From NCBI GenBank assembly GCA_021372785.1, contig JAJFTT010000071.1:25572-89571 (forward strand): a stretch of 64,000 nucleotides of DNA. The letters run 5' to 3'. Below, in pieces: positions 18,380 through 27,804 of this stretch (positions within the stretch are counted from its first letter, which is position 1; each line of letters begins with the position of its first letter). The stretch comes from Negativicutes bacterium. GTDB taxonomy: Bacteria; Bacillota; JAAYKD01. The position numbers and the translations under genes were made by a program. The notes beneath the pieces are model-generated. The model was not told the DNA's origin and searched no databases. It worked only from the letters and a program-made list of their open reading frames with translations.

Positions 18380-20995
18380 CTATTTCTGCAGTTGTTTGGC
18401 TACGATCGCCGCAACCTGCTGCAGGGCTTCCGGCAATTTCTCCGGATTTTTTCCGCCCGCCTGCGCCAGGTCCGGCCGGCCGCCGCCGCCGCCTCCGACC
18501 AATTTGGCAATTTCCCTGATCAGGTTGCCGGCATGGAATTTACCGTTCAGGTCTTTGGTCGCCGCCGCCAGCAAGCTGGCATTGCCATCGATCTCGCTGC
18601 CCAGCATGACGATTCCGCTGCCCATTTTATCGCGCAGCACATCGGCCATTTGGCGCAGATCGTCTGTTTTTTCCGCTTTGACTTGGGCGACCAACAAAGT
18701 GACCCCCGCCACCTGTACTGCTTTTTTCAGCAGCACCGACACGGCCTCCGCATTGCGTTCCGCCTGCAGCGCTTCCAGCTTTTTCCCCAATTCTTTATTC
18801 TGCTGCAGCAACTGCTGCAGCCGGACAGGCAGATCCTCTTCTTTGCTTTTTAATATACCGCTGATTTCGCCCAGCAATTGTTCTTTTTTGGCAAAATATT
18901 CGCTGCTTTTCCAACCGGCAACGGCTTCGATCCGCCGCAAACCGGAACCAATGCCGGCTTCCGAAAGAATTTTGAAGCTGCCGATTTGACCGGTGCGCTG
19001 CACATGCGTGCCGCCGCACAACTCCAAAGAAGAACCCATCCCGACCACACGCACGATTTTGCCGTACTTCTCGCCGAACAGCGCCATGGCGCCCCTGTTT
19101 TTGGCTGCATCGACCGGCATTTCTTCCGTCACAACCGCAACATCCTCTAAAACAGCGGCATTGACCAGATGTTCAATTTGTTGCAGCTGCGCCGGCTCCA
19201 CCGCGGAAAAATGGCTGAAATCGAAGCGAATCCGCTCGGAACTGACCTCGGATCCGGCCTGATGCAGATGTTCTCCCAGCACCTGCCGCAGCGCCTGCTG
19301 CAGCAGGTGGGTGGCGGAATGATGACGGGCAATCGCCAGGCGACGCTCGTGATCCACAACGGCAAGCACCTGATCCCCTACGCCAAGGCGCTGATTGACT
19401 TTTACCTTGAGCAGCGTGACGCCGCTTTCTTTCAGCGTATTCCGGACCGTGTGGCGCAGTTCTCCGCTCTCAAGATAACCGGTATCTCCCACCTGACCGC
19501 CGCTTTCTGCATAAAAAGGGGTTCGATCTAAAATCAGATCGACCTCTTCGCCGTCACCGGCCATTTCCATGGCGTTGCCTTCCTGATAAAGGCCAACGAT
19601 GACAGCCTGATTCTGCTCTGTTTGATACCCGGTAAACCGACTGCTGACCCGGGAAAGATCCGCTTTGCCGGCTCCCATGGCATCGACATCCTGACGAGCC
19701 GCTCTCGCCCTGTTGCGCTGTTGGGTCATTTCTTGCTGAAAACCTGCGATATCTGCGCTCATCCCCTGTTCTGCCAGCAATTCCTCGGTCAATTCCAACG
19801 GAAAACCGAAGGTATCATGCAGTTTGAAAGCAATGCTGCCATTGAGACAGGTTTCCTTTTTTTCTTTCATCTGTTCCACGTATTGTTGCAGCAAGGCAAG
19901 ACCCGATTCCAGGGTCTCCCCGAAGCGTTTTTCTTCCAATTCCACAACTTTCAGAATAAATGCGCGCTTTTCTGCCAAATCCGGATAACCGACTTTCATA
20001 CAGTCGATTACCTGACCGGCAACTTCCGCCATAAATGCATCCTTTAGGCCAACCAAACGGCCGTAGCGAACCGCGCGGCGCAGTAGGCGGCGCAAAACAT
20101 AACCTCGTCCTTCGTTGCCGGGTAAAATCCCATCGCCGATCATAAAGGTAACGCCGCGCACATGATCCACAATGATTTTCAAAGCCAGGCTCGCCGCACT
20201 CTTGCCGTCATACCAAACGCCGCTGCGCCGGATAAGAAGATCCAGCACCGGCCGGTTGAGATCAATTTCAAATACAGAAGGCACGCTCTGCAGCACAGCC
20301 GCCAGACGATCGAGTCCTAAGCCGGTATCGATACATTTTCTCTCCAAAGGATGATAATTGCCGTCTTCGTCACGATCAAACTGGGTGAAAACCAGATTCC
20401 AGATCTCCAGATAGCGATCGCAGCTGCAGCCCATGCCGCAATCCGGTTTCCCGCAGCTGAATTCCGGACCCTGATCATAGAAAATTTCCGAATCGGGTCC
20501 ACAGGGACCGATACCGACTTCCCAAAAATTATCCTGATCGCCTAAGAATATATGATCTGCCGCGACGCCGATTTCCTGACGCCAGATAGCGTAAGCCTCC
20601 TGATCATCGCGATGCACGGTAATATAGAGCCGATTGGCATCCAACTCGATCGTTTGCGTTAAAAATTCCCAGGCCCACCGGATGGCTTCTTTCTTAAAAT
20701 AATCACCGAAAGAAAAATTGCCCAGCATTTCAAAACAGGTTGCGTGTCTGCCTGTTTTGCCAACATTTTCGATATCCGGGGTGCGAATACACTTCTGCAC
20801 CGAACAGACTCTGACTGCCGGCGGTTTGGCAATACCGGTGAAATAAGGTTTGAAGGGAGCCATACCCGCTCCGATCATGAGTAAGCTGGGGTCGTCGACC
20901 GGAACCAGGGATGCGCTTGGCAGCACCAAATGCCCTCTTTCCGCAAAGAAATCGAGGAAAGTTTTTCTGATCTGATCACCTGTCAATTTTTTCAC
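18380..20995 (-). CDS. alaS: Alanyl-tRNA synthetase
   Basis: Class II AlaRS, 871 residues with the complete family layout: catalytic domain (about 1-250; MLGNFSFGDYFK, GPCGPDSEI), tRNA-recognition helices, editing domain with zinc ligands HHSATH and CGGTH (about 565-680), and the C-terminal DHHA1 domain with a GGGGGG run (LVGGGGGGRPDLAQ). The start is GTG at 20995, eight bases after GGAGG; the longest frame would start at a GTG that is itself part of the ribosome-binding site. Transcription is controlled by the T-box directly upstream. The AlaX-like protein at the left edge of the window shares its editing function. Confidence 0.97.
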   Translation of the reverse strand: MKKLTGDQIRKTFLDFFAERGHLVLPSASLVPVDDPSLLMIGAGMAPFKPYFTGIAKPPAVRVCSVQKCIRTPDIENVGKTGRHATCFEMLGNFSFGDYFKKEAIRWAWEFLTQTIELDANRLYITVHRDDQEAYAIWRQEIGVAADHIFLGDQDNFWEVGIGPCGPDSEIFYDQGPEFSCGKPDCGMGCSCDRYLEIWNLVFTQFDRDEDGNYHPLERKCIDTGLGLDRLAAVLQSVPSVFEIDLNRPVLDLLIRRSGVWYDGKSAASLALKIIVDHVRGVTFMIGDGILPGNEGRGYVLRRLLRRAVRYGRLVGLKDAFMAEVAGQVIDCMKVGYPDLAEKRAFILKVVELEEKRFGETLESGLALLQQYVEQMKEKKETCLNGSIAFKLHDTFGFPLELTEELLAEQGMSADIAGFQQEMTQQRNRARAARQDVDAMGAGKADLSRVSSRFTGYQTEQNQAVIVGLYQEGNAMEMAGDGEEVDLILDRTPFYAESGGQVGDTGYLESGELRHTVRNTLKESGVTLLKVKVNQRLGVGDQVLAVVDHERRLAIARHHSATHLLQQALRQVLGEHLHQAGSEVSSERIRFDFSHFSAVEPAQLQQIEHLVNAAVLEDVAVVTEEMPVDAAKNRGAMALFGEKYGKIVRVVGMGSSLELCGGTHVQRTGQIGSFKILSEAGIGSGLRRIEAVAGWKSSEYFAKKEQLLGEISGILKSKEEDLPVRLQQLLQQNKELGKKLEALQAERNAEAVSVLLKKAVQVAGVTLLVAQVKAEKTDDLRQMADVLRDKMGSGIVMLGSEIDGNASLLAAATKDLNGKFHAGNLIREIAKLVGGGGGGRPDLAQAGGKNPEKLPEALQQVAAIVAKQLQK

Positions 20996-21011
20996 TTTCA
21001 ACACCTCCGTA

Positions 21012-21243
21012 AAAATTAAAAGTCCCTGAGCTGATTACAGCTCAGGGACGACTTTCTTCGTGGTACCACCCTGGTTTATTACTATGCTGCGCATAGCAAC
21101 CTCTCATCGCAGATAACGGCGCGTACCGTTTGTGTTGACACAAACACTCCGAAGCGGCCTGCAATAAAGTTGAATTCAGATCCCTCTCACCATCGGATCC
21201 TCGCTGGGGAACGCCACAGTATTGTCTCTTCCTCATAGTATAA
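21012..21243 (-). promoter_or_regulatory. T-box leader (tRNA-Ala sensing) of alaS
   Basis: Contains the T-box sequence AGGGTGGTACCACG (21057-21070), followed by a strong terminator stem (21021-21033 with 21038-21049) and a T-rich tail (21012-21020). Near the 3' base of stem I, GCC and GCU triplets occur side by side at 21153-21158, either of which would match alanine; I cannot decide between them without folding. Confidence 0.93.
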
Positions 21244-21248
21244 GTTTA

Positions 21249-21278
21249 ATTATAATTGAAACAACAGTCAGCTGTCAA
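21249..21278 (-). promoter_or_regulatory. Promoter of the alaS T-box operon
   Basis: TTGACA (21273-21278), 18 bases, TATAAT (21249-21254) on the minus strand. Confidence 0.85.
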
Positions 21279-21338
21279 GGTTAATGTTCTGTCGTTATCT
21301 TGTATTTTCCAAATTTTTAAAGTCTTATTTTCTGCAAC

Positions 21339-22361
21339 TCACCATTTTTTCAGCGCTAAATCGGAATTCTCCGGTTTCGCCATGCGATTCATCAACTGTT
21401 CCACCTGCAGGCGCGCTGACGCGCCTTCATAGAGAATTCCATAAACAGCTCTTGTGATCGGTAAATCCAGATCCAGCTGCTCTGCCAATTGGTAGACGGC
21501 TGTCGTGGTGCGCACACCTTCCACCACTGACTTGGTGCCGGCCATGATATCATCTAAACTGCGTCCCAAACCCAGCTGTTCACCGCACCAGCGATTGCGG
21601 CTGTGCGGACTGGCGCAGGTGGCGACCAGATCGCCCATGCCGGAAAGGCCGGCAAAGGTTTCCTGATCGGCGCCGAGCCGGCAGCCAAGACGGCTGATCT
21701 CAGCCAAACCCCTGGCAATCAGAGCCGCTTTGGCATTATCACCCAGCTTGAGCCCATCACAAATACCCGCCGCCAGAGCGATGATGTTCTTCAACGCACC
21801 GCCCAGTTCCACTCCGATCGGATCGGGACTGATATAAATTCTAAAATAGGGACGCATCAGCAATTCCTGAAAGTAGAGCGCAGTCTCTTTGCTGACGGCA
21901 CCGATCACACTGGAAGCGGGAGAAGCAGCGGCAATTTCTACTGCCAAATTCGGACCGGACAGGACTGCCAGTTGATTTTCTTTGGCTTTGCCCATCCCGA
22001 TGATGATCTGTGACATACGCAAAGCGGTATCCGGCTCCAGGCCTTTGGTTGCGCTGAGCCAGGGCAGCCGCTGCACGTCCGGCGGCATTTGCTGCAGAAG
22101 CGCGCGCAACCCTTTGGCAATCACCACATTGACAACTGCTTTTGCCTCTGCGAGTACAGCGCAGAGATCAACGCCGGCGATAATCGTGTCCGGCAAGCTC
22201 ACCCCCGGCAAAAAGGACTGATTCTGATGTTCTTCGTTAATCTGTTGGGCAACCTCTCTGTCGTAACTCCAGAGATCGACCCGATGACCGTTCTCTGCCA
22301 GCATTTTGGCGATCACCGTACCCCAGGCGCCGGCTCCTAAAACCGCTATCTTCTTATCCAT
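21339..22361 (-). CDS. gpsA: NAD(P)H-dependent glycerol-3-phosphate dehydrogenase
   Basis: Reduces dihydroxyacetone phosphate to sn-glycerol-3-phosphate, the backbone of membrane lipids. Rossmann motif GAGAWGT opens the protein; the family signature GGALKNIIALAAGICDGL (with catalytic lysine) lies near residue 185. I start at ATG 22361, one base after the der stop and behind GAGG, giving 340 residues; the longest frame runs back into der. In most Bacillota plsY lies between der and gpsA; it is absent here, so der and gpsA abut. Cytosolic. Confidence 0.96.
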   Translation of the reverse strand: MDKKIAVLGAGAWGTVIAKMLAENGHRVDLWSYDREVAQQINEEHQNQSFLPGVSLPDTIIAGVDLCAVLAEAKAVVNVVIAKGLRALLQQMPPDVQRLPWLSATKGLEPDTALRMSQIIIGMGKAKENQLAVLSGPNLAVEIAAASPASSVIGAVSKETALYFQELLMRPYFRIYISPDPIGVELGGALKNIIALAAGICDGLKLGDNAKAALIARGLAEISRLGCRLGADQETFAGLSGMGDLVATCASPHSRNRWCGEQLGLGRSLDDIMAGTKSVVEGVRTTTAVYQLAEQLDLDLPITRAVYGILYEGASARLQVEQLMNRMAKPENSDLALKKW

Positions 22362-22362
22362 C

Positions 22363-23679
22363 TTACTGCCTCTCGCGCTGACGGAAGGACAGCCGAATCG
22401 GCGTTCCTTCAAAGCCATAGGTAGTGCGTATCTTGTTTTCCAGATAGCGAACATAAGAAAAATGAGCCAATTCCGGGTCGTTGACAAAGAAAACAAACAG
22501 CGGCGGCTTGGTCGCAACCTGATTGACGTAGTAAATCTTCAAGCGGCGGCTGCCCATGCTCGGCGGCGGAGTCAGACGCATGGCTTCCTGCAGCAAATCG
22601 TTGAGACCGCTGGTCTGCAGGCGCAAAGAATGCTGATCCGCCACATAATCCACCATATCCAGCAAACGGGACATTCTCTGCCCGGTGAGGGCGGAAACGA
22701 AGATCACCGGCGCATAGGTGCAGAAAATCAGTTCATTGCGGATTTTTCTGGTTTCCTGTTCGGCGGTGTTGGTGTCTTTCGCTACCAAATCCCATTTGTT
22801 CATGACGATGATCATCGCTCTGCCCTGTTCGTGCGCATAGCCGGCAATGCGTTTATCCTGTTCGGTGACTCCCGCCGTCGCATCGATCACCATCATCACA
22901 ACATCGGAGCGTTCGACCGCTCTCAGCGCCCTTAAAACACTGTAATGTTCCACATTTTCATAAATTTTACTTTTCCGCCGCATACCAGCCGTGTCGATCA
23001 GGATATATTTCTTGCCGTCACGTTCGAACGGCGTATCAATAGCATCGCGGGTTGTACCCGGGACATCACTGACAATGACACGCTGTTCGCCTAAAATCGC
23101 ATTGATCAAAGAAGATTTGCCCACATTGGGGCGTCCGATAAAACTGATTCTGATGATATCATCGTCTTCTTCTTTCTCTTCCAGACGCGGCAGGGTAGCC
23201 ACGATTTTATCCAGCAGATCGCCGATATTTAAGCCGCTGTCGGCGGATATTTCAATCGGATCACCCAAAGCCAATTCATAAAAATCATAAATAGCATTGA
23301 CCATTTCCAGATTGTCGATTTTATTGACGACCAGAAGCACGGGCTTTTTGGAGCGGCGCAGGTATTCGGCAATTTCCTTATCGTCCCCCTGCAGGCCTTG
23401 CTTGCCGTCCGTCATAAAGACGATCGTGTCTGCTTCGGCAATGGCTATTTCCGCCTGCTTTCTGATCTGGACGGAAATATCATTGCTGCCTTCTACCTCA
23501 ATCCCACCGGTATCAATCAAGTTGAAATGATAACCGGTCCACTCGGCCTCGCCATACAGGCGGTCTCTGGTAATCCCCGGAATATCTTCCACAATGGCGA
23601 CACGCTGACCGACTAAGCGGTTAAACAGGGTGGATTTCCCCACATTCGGGCGGCCAACAATCGCTACAATCGCTCTCAT
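22363..23679 (-). CDS. der: Ribosome-associated GTPase Der (EngA)
   Basis: Essential GTPase for late 50S assembly with two tandem G domains. Both P-loops are visible (GRPNVGKSTLFN at residue 8 and GRPNVGKSSLIN near 182), with NKID and NKWD specificity motifs, and the C-terminal KH-like domain. 438 residues is standard. AAGGAG lies nine bases before the ATG. Two bases separate it from the DUF512 protein upstream. Confidence 0.97.
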   Translation of the reverse strand: MRAIVAIVGRPNVGKSTLFNRLVGQRVAIVEDIPGITRDRLYGEAEWTGYHFNLIDTGGIEVEGSNDISVQIRKQAEIAIAEADTIVFMTDGKQGLQGDDKEIAEYLRRSKKPVLLVVNKIDNLEMVNAIYDFYELALGDPIEISADSGLNIGDLLDKIVATLPRLEEKEEDDDIIRISFIGRPNVGKSSLINAILGEQRVIVSDVPGTTRDAIDTPFERDGKKYILIDTAGMRRKSKIYENVEHYSVLRALRAVERSDVVMMVIDATAGVTEQDKRIAGYAHEQGRAMIIVMNKWDLVAKDTNTAEQETRKIRNELIFCTYAPVIFVSALTGQRMSRLLDMVDYVADQHSLRLQTSGLNDLLQEAMRLTPPPSMGSRRLKIYYVNQVATKPPLFVFFVNDPELAHFSYVRYLENKIRTTYGFEGTPIRLSFRQRERQ

Positions 23680-23681
23680 TT

Positions 23682-25025
23682 TTAAAATCTCCTTTTTAGC
23701 GAAGCCGGTTTACTACGTCGACTGCGTTTTTTGAATAATGCATGATACAAGGCGCTGGCGGTTGGTTCAATGATCCGAATCTCGGCTTCGGCAAATTTTC
23801 TGACGATTTCCTGCGGCCTGATGTCATCCAAAAACAGATCGCCGGCATCGCGCAGCATGACGGAAGGAATCAGCACCAGCTCGCCCGCTTCGGCGCTCAG
23901 CTGGCTGAGAATGTCCCTGCCGGTAATCAAACCGGCCACCGTTACTGTTTCACCAAAAAAATGATTACTGATCGGTTGGACGGTGACTTGCAGTTCCGGT
24001 GTTTGATTCAGCAGATCGGCAACTTGCTGCAGCATGGCGGCCGCGCTGATTCCGGTCACCAGCCGTACCCGGCGCGGAGCAATCAAATCATGCTGGTTTG
24101 CCCAGAGCTGCTGCCAGTCTGCCAGGAAAGAACGAAGCATTCCCACGCCGTCTTCCAGGACCGGATAATCTTCATAGTATGCGGCGTCCGGTATTTGCCG
24201 CTCTGCTTGCAGGAAGATCTCATCCGCAGGCCAAAGTAAACGTGTCTGATAGCGCTCAAGACAGTCTGCCTGCAGTTCCTCCGCCAAAGCTAAGATGGCA
24301 AGGGCCTCTGCTTTGTTTTGCAGTCTTAAAGAAGGCAGTTGCTGACGGTGACCCGTCAACCCGACCGGTACCAAAGCAATACTGGCCACGCCCGGGTAAA
24401 GATCCAGCAAGGCTGTACAGGTGTCACGCAAAATCGCACCGTCATTCAGGCCGGGACAAATCACAATCTGGCAATGAAGCCGAATACCCTGATTGACCAA
24501 ATAGAGGAATTTCTGCCGGAATTCGTGATCCTGATTGCAGAGCAAAGCCTGCCGCTGCTGCAGATCCCAGGCATGTACGGAGATAAATAGCGGTGATAAT
24601 TTTAAACTGCTGATCCGCTGCAGATCAGCCCAGGAAGTATTGCATAAGGTAATATAGCTGCCGCTGAGGAAAGACAAACGATAATCATCGTCTTTGTAAT
24701 AGAGACTGCCGCGCATGCCGCGGGGCAGTTGATCCACAAAACAAAACTGACAATGATTCAGGCAAACCTTGGGTTTATCCAGGGTCAAAGTCGTAAATTC
24801 GATACCCAGGTCTTTATCAATCGGCTTCTCAAATGTGTGGGTAACACGAGCTCCCGTCAGATCCAGCCATTCCGTGACCAGAGAAGCGTCGGCAATTGCA
24901 ATTTGATAATCCAGGATATCACCGATCTCCTTTTGATTGATCCGCAGCAGCTGCCAACCCGGCTGCAGCGGGCTGCCGGCCGCAGGCGATGGCGACAGAA
25001 TCTTTTTTATCGTAGGGTGTGCCAT
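23682..25025 (-). CDS. DUF512 radical SAM-like protein with PDZ-like N-terminus
   Basis: Protein of 447 residues of the DUF512 family, found next to der in Clostridia. The N-terminus resembles a PDZ/SH3-like domain (about 1-75); a radical SAM-type cysteine motif CLNHCQFC (C-x3-C-x2-C) follows near residue 88 with VDQLPRGMR, typical of this family. The C-terminal ~200 residues are the DUF512 domain, with GVGMLR and VTGISAA stretches. The reaction is unknown; the cysteine motif suggests [4Fe-4S]/SAM chemistry. AAGGAG precedes the ATG. A hairpin separates it from the S1 fusion gene upstream, but the order cmk-ispH/S1-DUF512-der is conserved. Confidence 0.88.
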   Translation of the reverse strand: MAHPTIKKILSPSPAAGSPLQPGWQLLRINQKEIGDILDYQIAIADASLVTEWLDLTGARVTHTFEKPIDKDLGIEFTTLTLDKPKVCLNHCQFCFVDQLPRGMRGSLYYKDDDYRLSFLSGSYITLCNTSWADLQRISSLKLSPLFISVHAWDLQQRQALLCNQDHEFRQKFLYLVNQGIRLHCQIVICPGLNDGAILRDTCTALLDLYPGVASIALVPVGLTGHRQQLPSLRLQNKAEALAILALAEELQADCLERYQTRLLWPADEIFLQAERQIPDAAYYEDYPVLEDGVGMLRSFLADWQQLWANQHDLIAPRRVRLVTGISAAAMLQQVADLLNQTPELQVTVQPISNHFFGETVTVAGLITGRDILSQLSAEAGELVLIPSVMLRDAGDLFLDDIRPQEIVRKFAEAEIRIIEPTASALYHALFKKRSRRSKPASLKRRF

Positions 25026-25057
25026 GAGCTCGCTCCTTTTCCAGACTATTCAAATTA

Positions 25058-25084
25058 GGGGCTGCAGCAAATTGCTACAGCCCC
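25058..25084 (-). terminator. Hairpin downstream of ispH/rpsA
   Basis: Stem GGGGCTG (25058-25064) with CAGCCCC (25078-25084), extended by four further pairs inside. The T tract on the minus strand is weak, so it may attenuate rather than stop transcription into the DUF512-der-gpsA genes. Confidence 0.5.
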
Positions 25085-25133
25085 ATCTTACTCATTCTAA
25101 CGCTGTGATCATTCAGGCCAAAGTAAGCGTTGA

Positions 25134-27224
25134 TTATCTCTCGGAGTTGCTGTTTCCTTCGTTTACTTCTTCCTTCATCTCTTCCACGGCCGCTTCATCC
25201 ATGCCTTCTTCTGTCTGCAGTGCTTTCAAAGAAAGGCTCAGGCGTTTCCGATTCAAATCGATATCAAGAATCTTCGCTTCCACCTGCTGTCCGACGGCAA
25301 CAACATCTTCCACTTTTTCAACCCTGTGGTTTTCCAATTCGGAAATGTGGATCAAGCCGTCGATCCCCGGGCGCACATTGACAAAAGCGCCCCAGGGAGT
25401 AATGCGTACGACAGTGCCCTGCACGACATCACCGGCTGCGTATTCCTGGGCAAATGCTTCCCAGGGTTCCATTTTCATCTGTTTCAAGCCAAGTGAAATG
25501 CGGCCGGCTTCCGCATCCAGTTTCAAAACTTTCAGCTCCAACTCGTCATTGATTTTGACCACATCGGAAGGATCTTTGACGCGATAGTAATCCAAATCGG
25601 AAATATGCAGCAAACCGTCAATGCCGCCCAGATCAACAAAAGCACCGAATTTCGTGATGCGGCGAACAATACCCTTGACCACATCGCCTTCATGAGTATT
25701 CTGCCAGAAGGCTTCTTTGGCGACGGCCGCTTCTTCTTCGAGCACGATTTTGCGGTTGACAATCGCCCTGCGCTTTTCAGGGTCAACTTCAACCAAACGA
25801 ACTCTCACCGTTTCGCCGATCAGATGTTTTAAATCACTGGTAAAACGCCGTTCCGCCAAAGAAGCAGGCATGAAAGCGCGGATACCGATATCGACAATCA
25901 ATCCGCCCTTGACTTGTTCCAGGACTTTACCTTCCATCACTTCATTTTTATTCAGAGATTCGGTAAATTTAACCCAATACTGACGTTGGTCGGCTCTTTT
26001 TTTAGAGAAAGTAAGACGGCCTTCCTGATCTTCATTGCGAACGACCATCACGGTGATTTCGTCGCCGACTTTCAGAACATCGGTCGGCAGAATGGAAGGA
26101 TCGGCAGAAAACTCTTTGCGAGGAATGATACCCTCGGACTTTTGACCCACATCCACCAAAATTTCATCATTGCCCACTTGTACCACGGTCGCTTGAATGA
26201 TATCACCGGGGGTATAGCGTGGCAAATGGAAAGAATCCATATCGAATTCTTCGGTTTCTGCTGCGGGTACTTCCGGGGTCACAACCGATTCAGCTGCTTT
26301 CTCTGCGGTATCGCTGACGGGTTCCGCTTCGGCGGCTGTCTTTTCCTCTACTTCAGGGACCTTCGTTTCTTCTCCCTCAATCACTTTGTTTTCGTTTTCC
26401 AACACTGTACATTCTACCTCCTTAATTATCCAATCCGGAACGGATGCCCCGGCTGTGATTCCTACAACACGAGTTCCGGTAAACCAACACGAACACAAAT
26501 CCGCCGCACCCGTAATCAAATGCGTTCTTGTATTGACTGCAAAACACAAATCATAAAGATGCCTGGAATTTGCGCTCTGTGAACTGCCGACCACCAGCAT
26601 CAGATCGGCTTCCTGTGCCAATTTTACCGCAGCTTCCTGTCTGTTTTTTGTTGCGGAACATATAGTATTGATTACGACATCTATGTCAAAAATCCTTCTT
26701 ATTTCTAAAACAAATTGTTTAAAAACATCCTCTGCCAAAGTTGACTGACTGACGACGGCAATTTTCCTGTTTTTAGCCACGCAATTCAGATCAGCCAGGG
26801 ATTCGATGATGATGCCATTGCCCTGCGTCCATTCCAGGATTGCTTCCACTTCCGGATGACCTTTTTCACCTAAGATCAAAACCAAATCGCCTTGCTCGGC
26901 ATATTTTTTGGCATAATTGAAAATAAGCTGCACGCTGGGGCAGGTTGCATCCAGGACGGTCATTTGTTTTTCCTGCAGACGCTGCCGCAAACCGGGACCA
27001 ACTCCGTGCGCCCGCAGGATCACCGCCGCGTGGTCCGGCAAGGCATCCGGCTCATCCACCGTCTGCATGCCTTTCTCCGCCAACCCGGCAATCAGGCGCG
27101 GATTGTGCACCAACGCTCCCAGTGCATACAACTGCCCGTTCTGCGCCAGGTGCTTTTCCGCCAGATCGACTGCCTGCCGGACCCCGCTGCAAAACCCCAG
27201 ATATTCCGCTCTCCTAATCTCCAT
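25134..27224 (-). CDS. ispH: IspH - ribosomal protein S1 fusion (HMBPP reductase / S1)
   Basis: Two functions in one 696-residue chain. Residues 1-275 are 4-hydroxy-3-methylbut-2-enyl diphosphate reductase, last step of the MEP isoprenoid pathway, with the [4Fe-4S] ligands Cys12, Cys95 and Cys189 and conserved HNP and RAHGVG motifs. Residues 276-330 form an acidic linker (Glu/Ala-rich). From about 336 onward come four S1 RNA-binding repeats as in Bacillota ribosomal protein S1 homologues. The fusion is known in Clostridia and Negativicutes. At the junction the coding sequence contains a perfect AAGGAGG followed by in-frame GTG/TTG codons, so a free S1 protein may also be made. Overlaps plsC by 11 bases. 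Confidence 0.96.
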   Translation of the reverse strand: MEIRRAEYLGFCSGVRQAVDLAEKHLAQNGQLYALGALVHNPRLIAGLAEKGMQTVDEPDALPDHAAVILRAHGVGPGLRQRLQEKQMTVLDATCPSVQLIFNYAKKYAEQGDLVLILGEKGHPEVEAILEWTQGNGIIIESLADLNCVAKNRKIAVVSQSTLAEDVFKQFVLEIRRIFDIDVVINTICSATKNRQEAAVKLAQEADLMLVVGSSQSANSRHLYDLCFAVNTRTHLITGAADLCSCWFTGTRVVGITAGASVPDWIIKEVECTVLENENKVIEGEETKVPEVEEKTAAEAEPVSDTAEKAAESVVTPEVPAAETEEFDMDSFHLPRYTPGDIIQATVVQVGNDEILVDVGQKSEGIIPRKEFSADPSILPTDVLKVGDEITVMVVRNEDQEGRLTFSKKRADQRQYWVKFTESLNKNEVMEGKVLEQVKGGLIVDIGIRAFMPASLAERRFTSDLKHLIGETVRVRLVEVDPEKRRAIVNRKIVLEEEAAVAKEAFWQNTHEGDVVKGIVRRITKFGAFVDLGGIDGLLHISDLDYYRVKDPSDVVKINDELELKVLKLDAEAGRISLGLKQMKMEPWEAFAQEYAAGDVVQGTVVRITPWGAFVNVRPGIDGLIHISELENHRVEKVEDVVAVGQQVEAKILDIDLNRKRLSLSLKALQTEEGMDEAAVEEMKEEVNEGNSNSER

Positions 27225-27804
27225 AACTGCCCCTCTTCAGGACTGCAATTTCTTCCGCTAAGCGTCCGGTCAGGCGGCGCATGATTTCACGGTCCGGCGT
27301 CTCTGCTTTTTCCACAGCGATCGCTTCGCCATAGACAACTTGCATGGCTGTAAACCAGCGATATCGACCGATAATTGCGGCAGGAATCAATGGAGCGCCT
27401 GTTTTCATGGCAAAATAGACCGCTCCGTCATAGAATTCCAATAGCTCAGCGGTCTTGGAACGGGTTCCTTCCGGGAAAACACCTAAGATTTCACCTTGAT
27501 TCAGATATTTCAAGCTGATGCGCATGGCCTGCCGGTCATTCAGGCCGCGTTTGACCGGAATCATATTGGTTCGCTGCAAAATAAAACGCAGCAGCGGGTT
27601 TTGATATAATTCTTCCTTGGCCAAAAAATGAACCGGTCGGTGAATACTGAGCGCAATCAGTATAGGGTCCAGAGCGAAAGTATGATTGGCGCAAATGACC
27701 GCGGCTCCGACGGCCGGAACCGCAACGGTATTGCGATAACGCGGCCGCCAGATCAAGCGAATGATACTGTTGGCCAAGCCAAATAAAAAACGGTAGTAAG
27801 TCAT
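27214..27804 (-). CDS. plsC: 1-acyl-sn-glycerol-3-phosphate acyltransferase (PlsC type)
   Basis: Membrane-associated acyltransferase that adds the second acyl chain to lysophosphatidate. The HX4D motif appears as NHTFALD near residue 46, followed by FPEGTRSK, the substrate-binding motif. A hydrophobic N-terminus (FLFGLANSIIRLIW) anchors it to the membrane. The start is ATG at 27804, seven bases after GGAGG and overlapping the cmk stop by four bases (ATGA), giving 196 residues; the longer frame runs through cmk. With gpsA, it represents phospholipid synthesis in this cluster. Confidence 0.93.
   Translation of the reverse strand: MTYYRFLFGLANSIIRLIWRPRYRNTVAVPAVGAAVICANHTFALDPILIALSIHRPVHFLAKEELYQNPLLRFILQRTNMIPVKRGLNDRQAMRISLKYLNQGEILGVFPEGTRSKTAELLEFYDGAVYFAMKTGAPLIPAAIIGRYRWFTAMQVVYGEAIAVEKAETPDREIMRRLTGRLAEEIAVLKRGSYGD

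Noticed and set aside
21145..21180. alaS T-box seeming to have a UUC (Phe) specifier
   Set aside because: GAATTCAA looked like a specifier at first, but comparison with the pheS and metG leaders places the base of stem I further downstream, next to adjacent GCC/GCU triplets that fit alanine.
23682..25025. Gene of a new radical SAM pathway
   Set aside because: DUF512 next to der is a widely conserved arrangement in Clostridia, though its function is unknown.
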